A DNA stretch of 64,000 nt, taken from NCBI GenBank assembly GCA_014650475.1, contig BMVA01000019.1:62001-126000 (forward strand), in the 5' to 3' direction. Below are positions 26,401 to 35,063 of the stretch, piece after piece. The first letter of the stretch is position 1; each line of letters opens with the position of its first letter. Below the pieces are notes generated by a model. It had not been told where the DNA came from and did not search any database. It was given only the letters and a program-made list of their open reading frames with translations. A program made the translations under genes and the position numbers. The DNA is from Streptomyces albogriseolus. GTDB lineage: Bacteria > Actinomycetota > Actinomycetes > Streptomycetales > Streptomycetaceae.

Positions 26401-28187
26401 AACAGCAGGGCGAAGCTGCGGGCGTCGGCGAGGAGGGCGTCGAGCACGACGTGCAGCACGGCGGTGCCGTCGGGCAGGGTGCTCGCCTCGAGCGCGTACA
26501 TCGGGCGGCTGCCGAGCGGGAAGGTGCCCGCGCGCAGCCGCCCGGCGACCGCGGCGAGTTCCGCCTCGGTGTCGGGTACCGCGGTCAGGTCATGACGGGC
26601 GATGCGGTACGCGGGGGTGTCCGCCCGCGCGGCGACGGTGAGGGTGCCGTCCTCGTGCACGGCGGCCCGCAGCATCGGGTGGTGCGCCACGAGCCGGTTC
26701 CAGCACCGCTCCAGGCGGTCGAGGTCGTGCCGCTCCAGCAGGAACTCCTGGTAGACGCGGGTCTCGGCGGTGCCGCCGAGTCCGCCCATACGGCCGACGA
26801 GGTAGGCGGACTGCACCTCGGTGAGGGGCACGGGCCCGTCGTCGGGCCCGGGCGGACCGAGGGGGCGGTCGAGGGCGTCGGCGCCGTCCCGCGCGAGCTG
26901 CTCCAGCGACTCCCGCAGCGCTGCGAAGGCCGCCTCGGTGCGGGCGGTGTCCAGCGCGGTCGGCGCGTAGTCCCAGGACAGCAGGAGCGCGCCGGCCCGT
27001 TCCTGGACGCAGGCCTCCAGCTGGACGCCCGAGGTGAGGGTGGCCGAGGCGGACAGGTCGACGTGGGCGGCCCAGTTGGCCGGGTCGCCGGCGGCGTCGA
27101 GCGCGGTGAGGCTGCCGAGGAGACTGGTGAAGACGACGGGCACGGTGCGTCCCCGCTGTCCGCCGGCGGCCCTGGCGTGCTCGCGCAGGGCGCGCACCCC
27201 GCTGACCGCCGCGTGCTCCAGGTCCTGCCACAGCCGGGTGCGCACCCGGTCGAGGCGGGCGCGCAGGGTGTCGCCGGGCGGCGGTGCGACGAACACCGAC
27301 GTGGAGAGGAACGGCCCGGCCAGGCGGGCCACGTCGGGATGCACCGGACGCCGGTTGTACGTCGTGAGGACCACCGGCAGGGGGTCGCGGCCGGAGCCCT
27401 GCACGGCGGCGGTGCACAGGGCGAGGAGCAGCGCGGTCGGGGTGGCCCGGGCCTGCCTGGCCACCGCCTGCACCCGCTCCCAGCGCTCCGGCTCCAGGCT
27501 CAGGGTCAGCCGCCGGTGCGCGGGGGCGTCCGGAACGGCGCCTCCGGCGTCCGCGGCCGGCGGCAGCGGGCGCTCCAGGTCGACGCCGGCCAGTTGCTCC
27601 CGCCAGTAGGCCAGGGACTCGGCGGGCACTTCGGTGACGGCCGTGGCCTCGGCGTACTCCCGGAACGTGATGCCGGGCGGACGGGGGGCCGTGCCGTGCG
27701 CGTACGCGGCGTACCACTGCTGGAGCAGCAGCGACACGCTGGGTCCGTCGGCGATCAGCTCGTCCACGGTGAACAGCACCCGGGCCCGTCCGCCGGGGAG
27801 TTGCGCCACGCGCACGGCGAACAGGGGCCAGCGGTGCGGGTCGAAGCCGCTCAACGCCTCGTGGCGCAGCCGGGCGAGCGCGGCCTCGGCCTCGTCCGGT
27901 GCGGCGTCCGTGAGGTCGGCGCGCCGTACGGCGTAGTGCGGCACGTCCCGCAGGACCGCCTGACGGCCGTCGGGCAGCAGGCGGGCGCGCAGCATGTCGG
28001 TGACGGCGACGACCTCGTTCCAGGCGGCCTCGGCCCGGTCGGTGTCCAGTCCGTCGGCGTCGAACTCGAGGTGGATCTGCGTTCCCGCGCCGGTACCTCC
28101 CCCGAGCGTGCGGCCGACGTAGAACGATTCCTGTACTTCGGTGAGCGCGAACGGCTCGTACCGGGCGGCGGGGTCGGTCTGCGGCAT
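20460..28187 (-). CDS. NRPS/PKS: Cy-Cy-A(Ser)-PCP-PCP-Ox-KS0-ACP, oxazole-forming module
   Basis: 2575 residues. Two N-terminal heterocyclization domains: Cy1 about 1-450, DELIAD motif at D142-D147; Cy2 about 455-890, DALLAD at D583-D588. Each replaces the usual HHxxxDG of C domains. An A domain (about 900-1390) has the specificity residues D-V-W-H-F-S-L-V-D-K, the Ser code. Two nearly identical PCPs follow (S1476, S1564). Next is a nitroreductase-like FMN oxidase (about 1610-1840, YPSGGGFYPVQVYVY). Together these install a Ser-derived oxazoline and oxidise it to oxazole. A KS follows (about 1880-2310) with C2042 in DTGCVSG and NTGH, but the HGTGT motif is lost (VEAAAAGAAL), so it should not condense. 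A C-terminal ACP has S2530. No TE domain is present. Chain goes in from the KS-ACP module of the upstream protein and must leave to a further enzyme. Confidence 0.93.
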   Translation of the reverse strand: MPQTDPAARYEPFALTEVQESFYVGRTLGGGTGAGTQIHLEFDADGLDTDRAEAAWNEVVAVTDMLRARLLPDGRQAVLRDVPHYAVRRADLTDAAPDEAEAALARLRHEALSGFDPHRWPLFAVRVAQLPGGRARVLFTVDELIADGPSVSLLLQQWYAAYAHGTAPRPPGITFREYAEATAVTEVPAESLAYWREQLAGVDLERPLPPAADAGGAVPDAPAHRRLTLSLEPERWERVQAVARQARATPTALLLALCTAAVQGSGRDPLPVVLTTYNRRPVHPDVARLAGPFLSTSVFVAPPPGDTLRARLDRVRTRLWQDLEHAAVSGVRALREHARAAGGQRGRTVPVVFTSLLGSLTALDAAGDPANWAAHVDLSASATLTSGVQLEACVQERAGALLLSWDYAPTALDTARTEAAFAALRESLEQLARDGADALDRPLGPPGPDDGPVPLTEVQSAYLVGRMGGLGGTAETRVYQEFLLERHDLDRLERCWNRLVAHHPMLRAAVHEDGTLTVAARADTPAYRIARHDLTAVPDTEAELAAVAGRLRAGTFPLGSRPMYALEASTLPDGTAVLHVVLDALLADARSFALLFGQLFALHDGDDSVLTGPADPVPHLRALAARRADGTEEHTRARAAWRRKFASLPPGPGLPEPAAGAARRHRAAPLGSWRRLTERAAALGVPADLVLLTAYTDELRAEFGHRGPFTVTVVSWDRPGTLPGAAGMVADFTRLAWVVVDDTLPASFADRARALWSRVEADLDRHERCPGLGELRTRVFRSGGALRLPVVFTRVPEIDPTLHPRGVRLRTSQSQTAQVALDHVPLLTGDDLIGQWDAADGALDPARLEAMFDRYARRVRSFLDGEEPAPVPGAVLDAAVLADGHVDPEDAGTADAAPAPAVAPVDPRAPVTLVELVEAGLTGRDERVAVRFGGRTVTYRELAGRTARLARHLHALGVRPGDHVAVHMDRSDDLVAALVAIVRAGAVYVPVDPANPPERVRHLLRDSGARVVVADEALAAVPEGTGALVVCPGREDDRRALAEHPETPPAVTLGPDDPAYTIYTSGTTGQPKGCRNTQQGVANRLLWMQERFPLGPADRVAQKTPYGFDVSVWEFFWPIVAGASIVVARPGGHTDPAYLARLLREESVTVTHFVPSVLGMFLRHPRAADCGALRYVFASGEALPVATMRRFYEVYGTGADAPELHNLYGPTEAAVDVTHWACRPDWDEPTVPIGRPVAHTRVHLVDERLRPVPPGAPGEILIGGRQVALGYHRRPELTAERFVPSPFPERDPSPRLYRTGDLGLLGDDGELRYLGRIDGQFKLRGLRIEPEEIEAALTGLPAVAEARVLPVREEASGEQVLAAVCVSGTPGRAPGVGELRRALAEVLPPYLVPSRFRFVDRLPLTANGKLDREAAGRLLDAAPEPGPRTLPGATAAGPADDGRAARIRTAVAEVLGVGDADGIDPDADLFDLGATSFSMIRIAQEIERITGTSLPVDALISGPTLAALTAAALPAAPGTAPDPAAADAAPAGLTAEDVARTAAAVLNLPAVDPDADLFDLGATSFSMIRIAQEIESATGRTVPVDVLIRTPTARAVADGLAPAVTDPEGTAPAAAAGTDVRIALDPEAKAAFKEARIAERRLPASLPRLSVPAPGPAETLALFDASSFRDFAPGPVPAADLLALLATVTWGDLDGRAKRRYPSGGGFYPVQVYVYLAPGAVAGADPGLYYLHPAERALIALAPDARYGTDLHVFHNRALVEGSAFGIFLLSTPAAIAPAYGERNAARFSTVEAGHIAQLLLTGAPGWGLGMCAVGEMDFDAVRADFGADDDQELLLSLWGGALTADVRARREALRADAAAAPHAAPTEGDGAPDEGAAVAVVGFAAELPGARTLDELDALLADGGTATGPVPEQRWAPLASRARRAGAAVGGYLEDVLAAEAEEFGIDPDEGPAVDPQERLLLSVARRCFEDAAVVPARLAEQGPVGVFVGSMWHDHALHGVTARAAGRPDEGTHATRGGLAHRTSHTFGLTGPSVLLDTGCVSGLAAVEAAYRAVADGRCTAALAAGANLVLHPDHLDVLSEMGLVAEDPDSCAFTDRASGWLVGEGVGAVLLKPLERALADGDPVHAVLRGGALQHSGTTRQYGVPDPQRQEETMRSALADARLAPADIGYVEAAAAGAALADALEFTALSRLFAADAGAGETVPVGTVKPNTGHLEAASVFAQLGKVITQFRRTEVYPTVLTGAVNPAVARTSGPVALAGRRTDRWRTAPGRPRRVLVNGFAGGGSYGSLVVEEPPAGAPRDDDGTARALPLSADTPANLALLADRLADAWERDPGLTVASVARTLREGRTDRPARAVLVAGRATAPDGLRALARRVRREGAGIAEPAGSAPADEPAPVGRWLAGERVVWPSVDAPRAALPATPLNQVSFPLPTTGAGGRDDGLSARLGRMWGLGPAEDAAPEPGAGPAPREDAPEPGGRPAGGAGAGRDLAAGGFERLARIVAAETGVPAERLTPGQDLFELGATSRQLLRIAARIAADGGREPSLEDLFTAADLGALAEAAYPAHPPATV
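23464..23800. repeat. 73-bp perfect direct repeat in tandem PCP coding sequence
   Basis: Positions 23464-23536 and 23728-23800 are identical over 73 bp and lie 264 bp (88 codons) apart. They encode the shared phosphopantetheine-site core of both PCPs (DADLFDLGATSFSMIRIAQE), while flanking regions differ. This points to recent gene conversion or selection for identical carriers. Confidence 0.9.
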
Positions 28188-28208
28188 GACTGGGTTCTCC
28201 GGTTCCCT

Positions 28209-31200
28209 CTACAGGGCGGGCAGAGCGGACAGGTGGGCGACGAGTTCGTCGACGGTGGACTCGCTGAGCTGCTGCAGCGGCAGGGTCTCGCCGAAGCGCT
28301 CGGTGATCTCGAACCGGAGGTTCATCGCGCCGATGGAGTCCACGCCCAGCTCGACGAGGGTGCGGCCGGTGTCGACGGCGCCGCCGGCGCCGGGTCCGGC
28401 GGCCAGTTCACCAATGAACTCCACCAGCCGGCGCACCCGTTCGTCCCCCGGGGTGGCCGCCTGCCCGGGCGCCGCCGGCTCGACGACGGGCGCGGGGGAC
28501 GGCGCGGGTCCGGGGGCGGTCACGGGCTCCGGTGTCCGGGCCGCGGGGGCGGCGGCCGGTGCGGCGGCGCCGCCGGCCTCGTCGTGCTCCGGGAGCCAGT
28601 GGCGGGTGCGCAGGAACGGGGTGGCCGGCAGCGGCACCACCGCTGCCGTGCCGGTGTCCGGGGCGTGGCGGTCCACCCGCCATCCGGTCACCCACAGGTC
28701 GGCCAGCTGCTCCAGGCGGCCCGCGCGCCACAGGGTGTCCAGGAGGTCGTCGGTCTCGGGCGCCTGTTCCCGCCCGGCCTCGACCGTGCCCGCGCGCAGG
28801 CCGCTCGCGGTGGAGCCGCCGGCGAAGCGGGCAAGCACGGCGGCGAGTTCGTCCGTCCCCGCGACCACGGCGGCGAGCCGTGCGGGGCCCGTGGCCCGCC
28901 CGGTGCGCAGGGTACGGGCCACGGCGGGGAGCGGGGCGTCCCGGCCCGGCCCGGTGAGCCACTCGGCCAGGCGCCCCGCGAACGCGGTGAGATGACCGGG
29001 GGTGGGCGCGGACAACAGGACGAGCTGCCGTCCGTCCGTCCGGCCGGCCGGTTCCGCGGCGCCGGACCCGCCGGGACGGTACTCCTCCAGGATGACGTGG
29101 GCGTTGACCCCGCCCGCGCCGAAGGAGCTGACGCCCGCCCGCCGGGGCAGTTCGCGTCCGGCGTCGTCGCGCAGCCGGGGCCAGGGCGCGGCCTCGTGCT
29201 GCAGCCGGAACCGGGATCCGGCCAGGTCGAGTCCGGGGTTGCGGGGTTCCGCGTGCAGGGTCGGCGCGAGGGTGCCGTGCCGCAGTTGCAGCAGGACCTT
29301 GGTGACGGCCGCGACGCCCGCGGCCGACTCCCCGTGTCCGATCGCGGACTTCACCGACCCGAGCGAGCACGGGACGCCGGCGGCGGCCCCCTGGCCGTAG
29401 GTCTCGTTCAGGGCGGCGACCTCCACGGGGTCGCCCAGTTCCGTGCCGGTGCCGTGTGCCTCGACGACGGTGACGGTGGCCGGGTCCACGCCGCCGCGGC
29501 GCAGCGCCTGCCGCAGCACACGGGCCTGCGCGCGGGGGCTGGGGGCGGTGAATCCGTTGGTGCGGCCGCCGTGGGCGACGGCGGTTGCGCGGATGAGGGC
29601 GTGCACGGTGTCACCGTCCGCGAGGGCCCTCGAGAACCGCTTGACCACCAGTGCCCCCGCGCCTTCGCCCGGCCCGAACCCGGCGCCGCCGGCGCCGAAG
29701 CTCCGGCACCTGCCGTCCTCGGCGAGGAAGCCGGAGCGGCGCAGCATCCGGAACCGGGACGGGTGCAGGTACAGGTTGACGCCGCCGGCCAGTGCGGCGG
29801 CGCACTCGCCGCGGCGCAGCGACTCCACGGCCAGGTGCAGCGCGACCAGGGAGGACGAGCAGGCGGTGTCGACGGGCTGGCTGGGGCCGCGCAGGTCGAG
29901 CAGGTACGACAGGCGGTTGGGCCCGGACCAGTGGTGGCCGGACGGCATGTCCCGCTGTCCGGCCGCCCAGCGCTCCGCGCCGAGCAGCGGGTAGTCGGCG
30001 GAGGTGATCCCGGCGAACACCCCGACGCTGCGGGCCTCGCCGTCGGCCGCGGTGAGCGCGTCGAGCCGGGAACCGGTCAGCCCGGCGTCCTCCAGCGCCT
30101 CCCAGGCGACCTCGAGGAAAAGCCGCTCCTGCGGGTCGACGTAGGCGGCCTCGTGGGCGGACAGGCCGAAGAACGCGGGGTCGAAGGCGTCCACGCGGTC
30201 CAGGAAGTGGCCCTTGGCGACCACGCCGCCGCTGTCGCCCCACCGGTCGGCGGGCAGGTCGCCGACGGTGTCCTTGCCGACCAGCAGGTTGTCCCAGAAA
30301 GCGTCGAGACCGTCGGCGCCCGGGTAACGCCCGCTGACGCCGACGACGGCGAACACGTCGTCGTCCGGGTCCGGGTCCGTGGGCCCGGACGGCCCGGCCG
30401 GGGCGGGCCGGACGGGCGGGGCGCCGCGCCCGACAGCGGCGAACACGTCGACGTCCGGGTCCGCGCCCCCGGGCGCGAACGGTCCGGACGGTCCGGCCGG
30501 TGCTGCTGCCGGTGCGGACGGTGCCGGCCGGGCGGGTCGTGCGTCGTGCTCCGTCGACGTGGCGGCGGGGGCGTCGGGGGCCGGCCGGGACGGCGTCAGA
30601 CGGCCCAGGTGGGCGGCGAGTTCGGCGAGGTCGCGCAGGCCGTAGAGCATCTCAGGACCGATGGGCGCGATCCGGGTGCTCAGTCTCGCGGCGAGGGTGC
30701 GGATCATCACCGAGTCCAGCCCCAGGGCCTCCAGCGACGTGCCGGGCCTCACGGCGGACGGGTCGTGCCCGAGGGTCTCGGCGACCGTGCGGCAGACCAG
30801 GCCGAGCAGCCCTGCGTCGCCGTCCGCGGAGGCGACCGCCGCGGTGGCCGCTCCGGTGACCGCCTCCGGGTCCCGCGCGGGCAGCAGGCCGAGTCCCTCC
30901 AGGTGCTGCCGCCAGGCGTCGGCCCGTCCGTGGAAGACCGAGACGACGTCGGGGCCGCCGGGGCCCAGCAGCCGCCACAGCGCGGCGAGGCCGGGCCCGG
31001 CGGGCAGGGGGACCATGCCCACGCGCTCCTCGACGACCTGACGGACCGGCTCGGGGATGGTCATGCCCGGCACGTCCCACAGCGGCCACTGCACCGACAG
31101 GGTGCGCCCGTGCCGCTCCCCCGCCACCGCGCGGGCGGCGCGGTGCGCGGCGAACCCGTCGAGCACCCCGTTGGCGTAGGCGTAGTCGGCCTGGCCCATG

Positions 31201-34200
31201 TTGCCGGTGACGGCGGCGACCGAGGAGAAGAGCACGAAGGCGTCGAGCGGGAGCGCGGCGGTGGCCTCGTCCAGGGCGGCGGCCCCGGTGATCTTGGGGG
31301 CGAGGACGCCGGCCATGCCGTCCGCGGTCTTGCGCAGCAGGTAGGCGTCCTCGACGGTCCCGGCCGCGTGGAAGACGCCGTGCAGGGCGCCCTCGTGGCC
31401 GAGGACGTCGGCGACGAGGGCGTCGGCCCCGCCCGGCGCCGCCACGTCGGCGCGGACGTAGCGCAGACGGCCGGAGCCGTCCGCCGGGGGGCGCGAGGCG
31501 GGGTCGAGGTCCTCGGCCGGGGTGCGGCCGCAGGCGACGACGCGGACACCGGGGTGCCGCAGCAGGTCCCGGACCAGGGCGAGGCCGATGCCGCCCATGC
31601 CTCCGGTGACCAGGTAGACCCCGTCCGGGCGGGGCGTGAACCCGGGGGCGGGCAGCCCGGCGGGGCGCAGCACCCGGCGGGTGCGCCGGGGGCCGCGCAG
31701 ATCGGCGAGATGCCCGGACTCCGCTTCGGGCGCGGCCAGTTCCGCTCGGATGTGCGGCGCCGCGGCCGGACCGTCGTCGCCGACGAGCAGGGCCCGGCCG
31801 GTCAGCCGCGGGTTCTCCTGGCGCAGGGTCTGGACCAGGGCGCGGGCGGCGTCGGCCCGGCGCGGGTCGGCGGTGACGGCGATCAGGGTGAGCGGCTGGG
31901 TGCGGTGGGCGGCGAGGACCTTCCGCGCGGCGTCGAGGGCGGCGACGTCGTCCCCGGTCAGCCGGAGCACCAGGGCGGCGGCGGCCGGCTGCGGTGCGGA
32001 GGCCGCCCGGTCCGGCGGGGCGCCGCCGAGCGCGGCGGCGAGGTCGCCGTGCGCGTCGTGCACGTACAGCGCGGCGCCGGGGCCGGCGTCGCGTCGCGGC
32101 AGCGGGCACTCCTCCCAGCCGGGCGTGTACAGCACCAGGCCGTCGAGCCCGTCGCGTCCGGGCCGGGGAGCGGCGCCGGCCGGCTCCTCGACGGCGCCTG
32201 CGACGCTCCCGGCGGCGCCTTCGGCGTTCCCGGCGGTGTCCCCGTCGTTCGCGGCGGTGTCCGCCGCCGGGACGACGTGGTGCCGGTCGGGGACGAAGGC
32301 GTACCCCGGGGCGGGAACGCGACGGTGACGCGCGGGCGGGCAGACCCGGGACCAGTCGACGGGGAGGCCCGCCGTGTAGCGCCCGGCCACCTCGCGCAGC
32401 GCGTCCGGGTCTCCCGCGGCGGCCCGGTCCTGGACGGTGTCGGGACCGGCGGCGTCCCGGCCGCCCGCCGGGACGGGACCGTCCGCGGTGACGGTGCGCT
32501 CGTCGGGCGTCCCGGACGCCAGGGCGTCCAGGGAGGCGAGGAGTCCGGCACGGCCGGCCGCGAGGACCGCCGCCCGGTGGCGGTGGTGGTCGCGGGCGCA
32601 GGCGAGGGTGTGGGCGAGGTCGGCCAGGGCCGTCCCCGCGCCGGCGGGCGAGCGCAGCCAGCGGGCGAGTTCGGCGGCCCTGCCGGTGACGGACTCGGGC
32701 CGGTGTCCGGACAGCGGGACGAGCACCGGCGCCGCCGCGTCCGGCGCCGGGGAGGACGGGCGCGGCGGCGCCTCCTCCACGACGACGTAGGCGTTGGTGC
32801 CGCTGAATCCGAAGGAGCTGACCGAGGCGCGGCGGGGCCGTCCTCCCGTGGCGGGCAGCCGGACGGCCTCGGTGGCCACGGTGAACGGGCCCTCGCCGAA
32901 GGGGATCCGGGGGTTGGGCTCGGTGCAGTGCAGCGAGGGCGGCACCTGGCCGGTGCGCACCACCCCGACGGCCTTGAGCAGCCCCGCCAGCCCGGCGGCG
33001 GCCGAGGTGTGGCCGACGTTGCCCTTGACCGAGCCGATGGGGACGCTGCCGGCGGGCCGGGCGGCCGGGGCGAAGGCCTCGTTGAGCGCGGTGACCTCGA
33101 TGGGGTCGCCGAGCGGGGTGCCGGTGCCGTGGCACTCGACGTAGTCGATGCCGGACGCGTCGAGGCCGAAGCGGTCCAGGGTGGCGGTGACGAGCCGGGC
33201 CTGGGAGGCGGCGCTGGGGGCGGTGATGCCGTTGGTGCGGCCGTCCTGGCCGATCCCGGAGGCGCGCACCACCGCGTGCACCGGGTCCCCGTCGGCCAGG
33301 GCCTTCTTCAGCGGCTTGAGGACGACGACGGCGCAGCCCTCGCCGGGGACGATGCCGTCGGCGGCGGCGTCGAAGGGGCGGCAGCGGCCGGTCGGGGAGA
33401 GCATGCCGGCGCGGCTCATGAACACGTGCGGCAGCTCGGTGAGGTACAGGGTGACGCCGCCGACGAGCATCATGTCGGCCTCGCCGAGCCACAGGGCCTG
33501 GCAGGCCTGGTGCAGGGCGACCAGCGAGGACGAGCATGCCGTGTCGACGGTGACGGCGGGGCCCTTGAGGTCGAGGTGGTAGGCGATGCGCGCGGCGAGC
33601 AGGGAGTTGGAGTTGCCCTGCATCACCTGCGCGAGCCGGGCGTGCTCGCTCTCCCGCTCGATGAGGTCCTGGTAGTCGTTCATCATGACGCCCGCGTGGA
33701 CACCGCAGCGCGTTCCGGCGAGGTCCGCGGTGCGCTGCCCGGCGTGCTCCAGCGCGCGCCAGGCCTCCTGGAGGAACAGCCGGGCCTGCGGGTCCGTCAG
33801 TTCGGCCTCGCGCGGGGGCATCCGGAAGAACTCGGCGTCGAAGCGGTCGGCCCCTTCCACGAAGGCGCCCCACTTGCTGACCGACTTCCCCTCGGCGCCG
33901 GGGTCGGGGTCGTAGTGCTCGGCGATACGCCACCGGTCGGCGGGGACCTCCGTCACAAGGTCGTCGCCGTCCAGCAGCCGCTGCCAGAAGGCGTCGGCGT
34001 CCGCCGCTCCGGGGAAACGGGCGCTGTACCCGACGACGGCCACGGGCTCGGGCACGTCCCGCCGGGGTCCGGCCGCCCGCAGCAGCTCCGCGGCACGCTC
34101 CGGCGACACCGTGTCCGCCGGGCCCGTCGCGGGGGCCGCGGCCGGGGTCTCGCGGCTCCCGGAGGCGGCGGCCCGGAGCAGGGCGGCGGCGGACGCGGCG

Positions 34201-34256
34201 TCCAGGGTGCCGGTCTTCACGCGGGTCAGGATCTCTTTGGCGTCCATGGCTTCCAT
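28209..34256 (-). CDS. Trans-AT PKS: docking-KS-KR-ACP-KS-ACP
   Basis: 2015 residues, two AT-less modules. The N-terminal helical docking segment (AKEILTRVKTGTLDAASAAA, about 5-30) resembles four-helix docking partners and faces the helical C-terminus of the preceding megasynthase. Module 1: KS about 65-505 (C241 in DTACSSS, CHGTGT, GNVGH), KR (TGGMGGIG, FSSVAAV, Y1025), ACP S1182 (GLDSVMI). Module 2: KS about 1290-1740 (C1466), no reductive domain, ACP S1974 (GVDSIGA). Expected output is a beta-hydroxy unit and then a beta-keto unit, which matches the CH(OH)-CH2-CO-CH2 segment before the oxazole in group A streptogramins. GAGGA precedes ATG 34256; ATG 34247 is an alternative start. It lies 39 bp after the ECH2 gene and 21 bp before the next megasynthase. 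Confidence 0.93.
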   Translation of the reverse strand: MEAMDAKEILTRVKTGTLDAASAAALLRAAASGSRETPAAAPATGPADTVSPERAAELLRAAGPRRDVPEPVAVVGYSARFPGAADADAFWQRLLDGDDLVTEVPADRWRIAEHYDPDPGAEGKSVSKWGAFVEGADRFDAEFFRMPPREAELTDPQARLFLQEAWRALEHAGQRTADLAGTRCGVHAGVMMNDYQDLIERESEHARLAQVMQGNSNSLLAARIAYHLDLKGPAVTVDTACSSSLVALHQACQALWLGEADMMLVGGVTLYLTELPHVFMSRAGMLSPTGRCRPFDAAADGIVPGEGCAVVVLKPLKKALADGDPVHAVVRASGIGQDGRTNGITAPSAASQARLVTATLDRFGLDASGIDYVECHGTGTPLGDPIEVTALNEAFAPAARPAGSVPIGSVKGNVGHTSAAAGLAGLLKAVGVVRTGQVPPSLHCTEPNPRIPFGEGPFTVATEAVRLPATGGRPRRASVSSFGFSGTNAYVVVEEAPPRPSSPAPDAAAPVLVPLSGHRPESVTGRAAELARWLRSPAGAGTALADLAHTLACARDHHRHRAAVLAAGRAGLLASLDALASGTPDERTVTADGPVPAGGRDAAGPDTVQDRAAAGDPDALREVAGRYTAGLPVDWSRVCPPARHRRVPAPGYAFVPDRHHVVPAADTAANDGDTAGNAEGAAGSVAGAVEEPAGAAPRPGRDGLDGLVLYTPGWEECPLPRRDAGPGAALYVHDAHGDLAAALGGAPPDRAASAPQPAAAALVLRLTGDDVAALDAARKVLAAHRTQPLTLIAVTADPRRADAARALVQTLRQENPRLTGRALLVGDDGPAAAPHIRAELAAPEAESGHLADLRGPRRTRRVLRPAGLPAPGFTPRPDGVYLVTGGMGGIGLALVRDLLRHPGVRVVACGRTPAEDLDPASRPPADGSGRLRYVRADVAAPGGADALVADVLGHEGALHGVFHAAGTVEDAYLLRKTADGMAGVLAPKITGAAALDEATAALPLDAFVLFSSVAAVTGNMGQADYAYANGVLDGFAAHRAARAVAGERHGRTLSVQWPLWDVPGMTIPEPVRQVVEERVGMVPLPAGPGLAALWRLLGPGGPDVVSVFHGRADAWRQHLEGLGLLPARDPEAVTGAATAAVASADGDAGLLGLVCRTVAETLGHDPSAVRPGTSLEALGLDSVMIRTLAARLSTRIAPIGPEMLYGLRDLAELAAHLGRLTPSRPAPDAPAATSTEHDARPARPAPSAPAAAPAGPSGPFAPGGADPDVDVFAAVGRGAPPVRPAPAGPSGPTDPDPDDDVFAVVGVSGRYPGADGLDAFWDNLLVGKDTVGDLPADRWGDSGGVVAKGHFLDRVDAFDPAFFGLSAHEAAYVDPQERLFLEVAWEALEDAGLTGSRLDALTAADGEARSVGVFAGITSADYPLLGAERWAAGQRDMPSGHHWSGPNRLSYLLDLRGPSQPVDTACSSSLVALHLAVESLRRGECAAALAGGVNLYLHPSRFRMLRRSGFLAEDGRCRSFGAGGAGFGPGEGAGALVVKRFSRALADGDTVHALIRATAVAHGGRTNGFTAPSPRAQARVLRQALRRGGVDPATVTVVEAHGTGTELGDPVEVAALNETYGQGAAAGVPCSLGSVKSAIGHGESAAGVAAVTKVLLQLRHGTLAPTLHAEPRNPGLDLAGSRFRLQHEAAPWPRLRDDAGRELPRRAGVSSFGAGGVNAHVILEEYRPGGSGAAEPAGRTDGRQLVLLSAPTPGHLTAFAGRLAEWLTGPGRDAPLPAVARTLRTGRATGPARLAAVVAGTDELAAVLARFAGGSTASGLRAGTVEAGREQAPETDDLLDTLWRAGRLEQLADLWVTGWRVDRHAPDTGTAAVVPLPATPFLRTRHWLPEHDEAGGAAAPAAAPAARTPEPVTAPGPAPSPAPVVEPAAPGQAATPGDERVRRLVEFIGELAAGPGAGGAVDTGRTLVELGVDSIGAMNLRFEITERFGETLPLQQLSESTVDELVAHLSALPAL

Positions 34257-34295
34257 CGGTCCTCGTGCGGGCGGGCGGCGGGCTGCGTCAGGAGG

Positions 34296-35063
34296 TCAGG
34301 CCACGGGGTCGCCGTAGCCGGCGACGATGCGCTCCAGGACCTCGGGGAGACGGAACGAGGTGCGGTGCAGGGCCGCTTCGCGGGCCACCGCGGCTCCCGT
34401 GTCGGCGAGCAGCGGCGCCGCCAGCTCCCGCTTGAGCAGTTCCAGCGAGGCCCGGGGAGCGCCGCTGACGGAGCGGGCCAGTTCCCGCGCGGCGGCGGGC
34501 ACGTCGGTGTGGCGCACGACCCGTACCGGAGCGCCCCGCTCCCGCAGTTCGGCGCCCCGGTAGTTGCGGGCCGAGAAGAGCATCTCGGTGCCGAGTTCGC
34601 GGCCGAAGCGCGTCGGGAACAGATGCGTGGCGCCCATCCCGGGCGTGAACCCGTACCGCATGAAGTTGGCGGCGTACAGGGAGCGTTCGCTGAAGACCGC
34701 GAAGTCCGCGTACAGCGCGAGCACCAGGCCGCCGCCGATGGCGTGCCCCTGCACGGAGGCGATCACCGGGAGGGGGCAGCGGGCGAACACCCGGAAGAAG
34801 TCGTCGGTGTCGAAACTGCCGTTGCCCTGGGCGAAGTTGATCAGCTCTCGCTGGGTCCCGCCGGCGCAGAACAGCTCCGGGCGCCCTTCGACGAGGACGG
34901 CCCGGGTGCGCGGGTCGGCGACGGCCGACTCCACGGAGTCGACCAGGCCCGAGGTCAGACCGGAGGAGAAGGTGTTGCGTCCGCCGGGGTCGTCCATGGT
35001 GACGACGGCCACGGCTCCCTCCCAGGAGAGGCGGACGACGGACTCGGCGACGGGTGCGGTCAT
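34296..35063 (-). CDS. Enoyl-CoA hydratase-like ECH2, decarboxylase of the beta-branching cassette
   Basis: A 255-residue crotonase-fold protein. LFCAGGTQRELI and HAIGGGLVLALYADFAVFSE form the oxyanion-hole elements, and AANFMRYGFTPGMGATHLF is the segment typical of ECH2 (CurF/PksI-type) decarboxylases. It decarboxylates the 3-methylglutaconyl-ACP formed by ECH1 to leave a beta-methyl branch. It overlaps ECH1 by 4 nt. It closes the HCS cassette ACP - KS - HCS - ECH1 - ECH2, placed between the PKS that carries the tandem acceptor ACPs and the next PKS. Confidence 0.9.
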   Translation of the reverse strand: MTAPVAESVVRLSWEGAVAVVTMDDPGGRNTFSSGLTSGLVDSVESAVADPRTRAVLVEGRPELFCAGGTQRELINFAQGNGSFDTDDFFRVFARCPLPVIASVQGHAIGGGLVLALYADFAVFSERSLYAANFMRYGFTPGMGATHLFPTRFGRELGTEMLFSARNYRGAELRERGAPVRVVRHTDVPAAARELARSVSGAPRASLELLKRELAAPLLADTGAAVAREAALHRTSFRLPEVLERIVAGYGDPVA

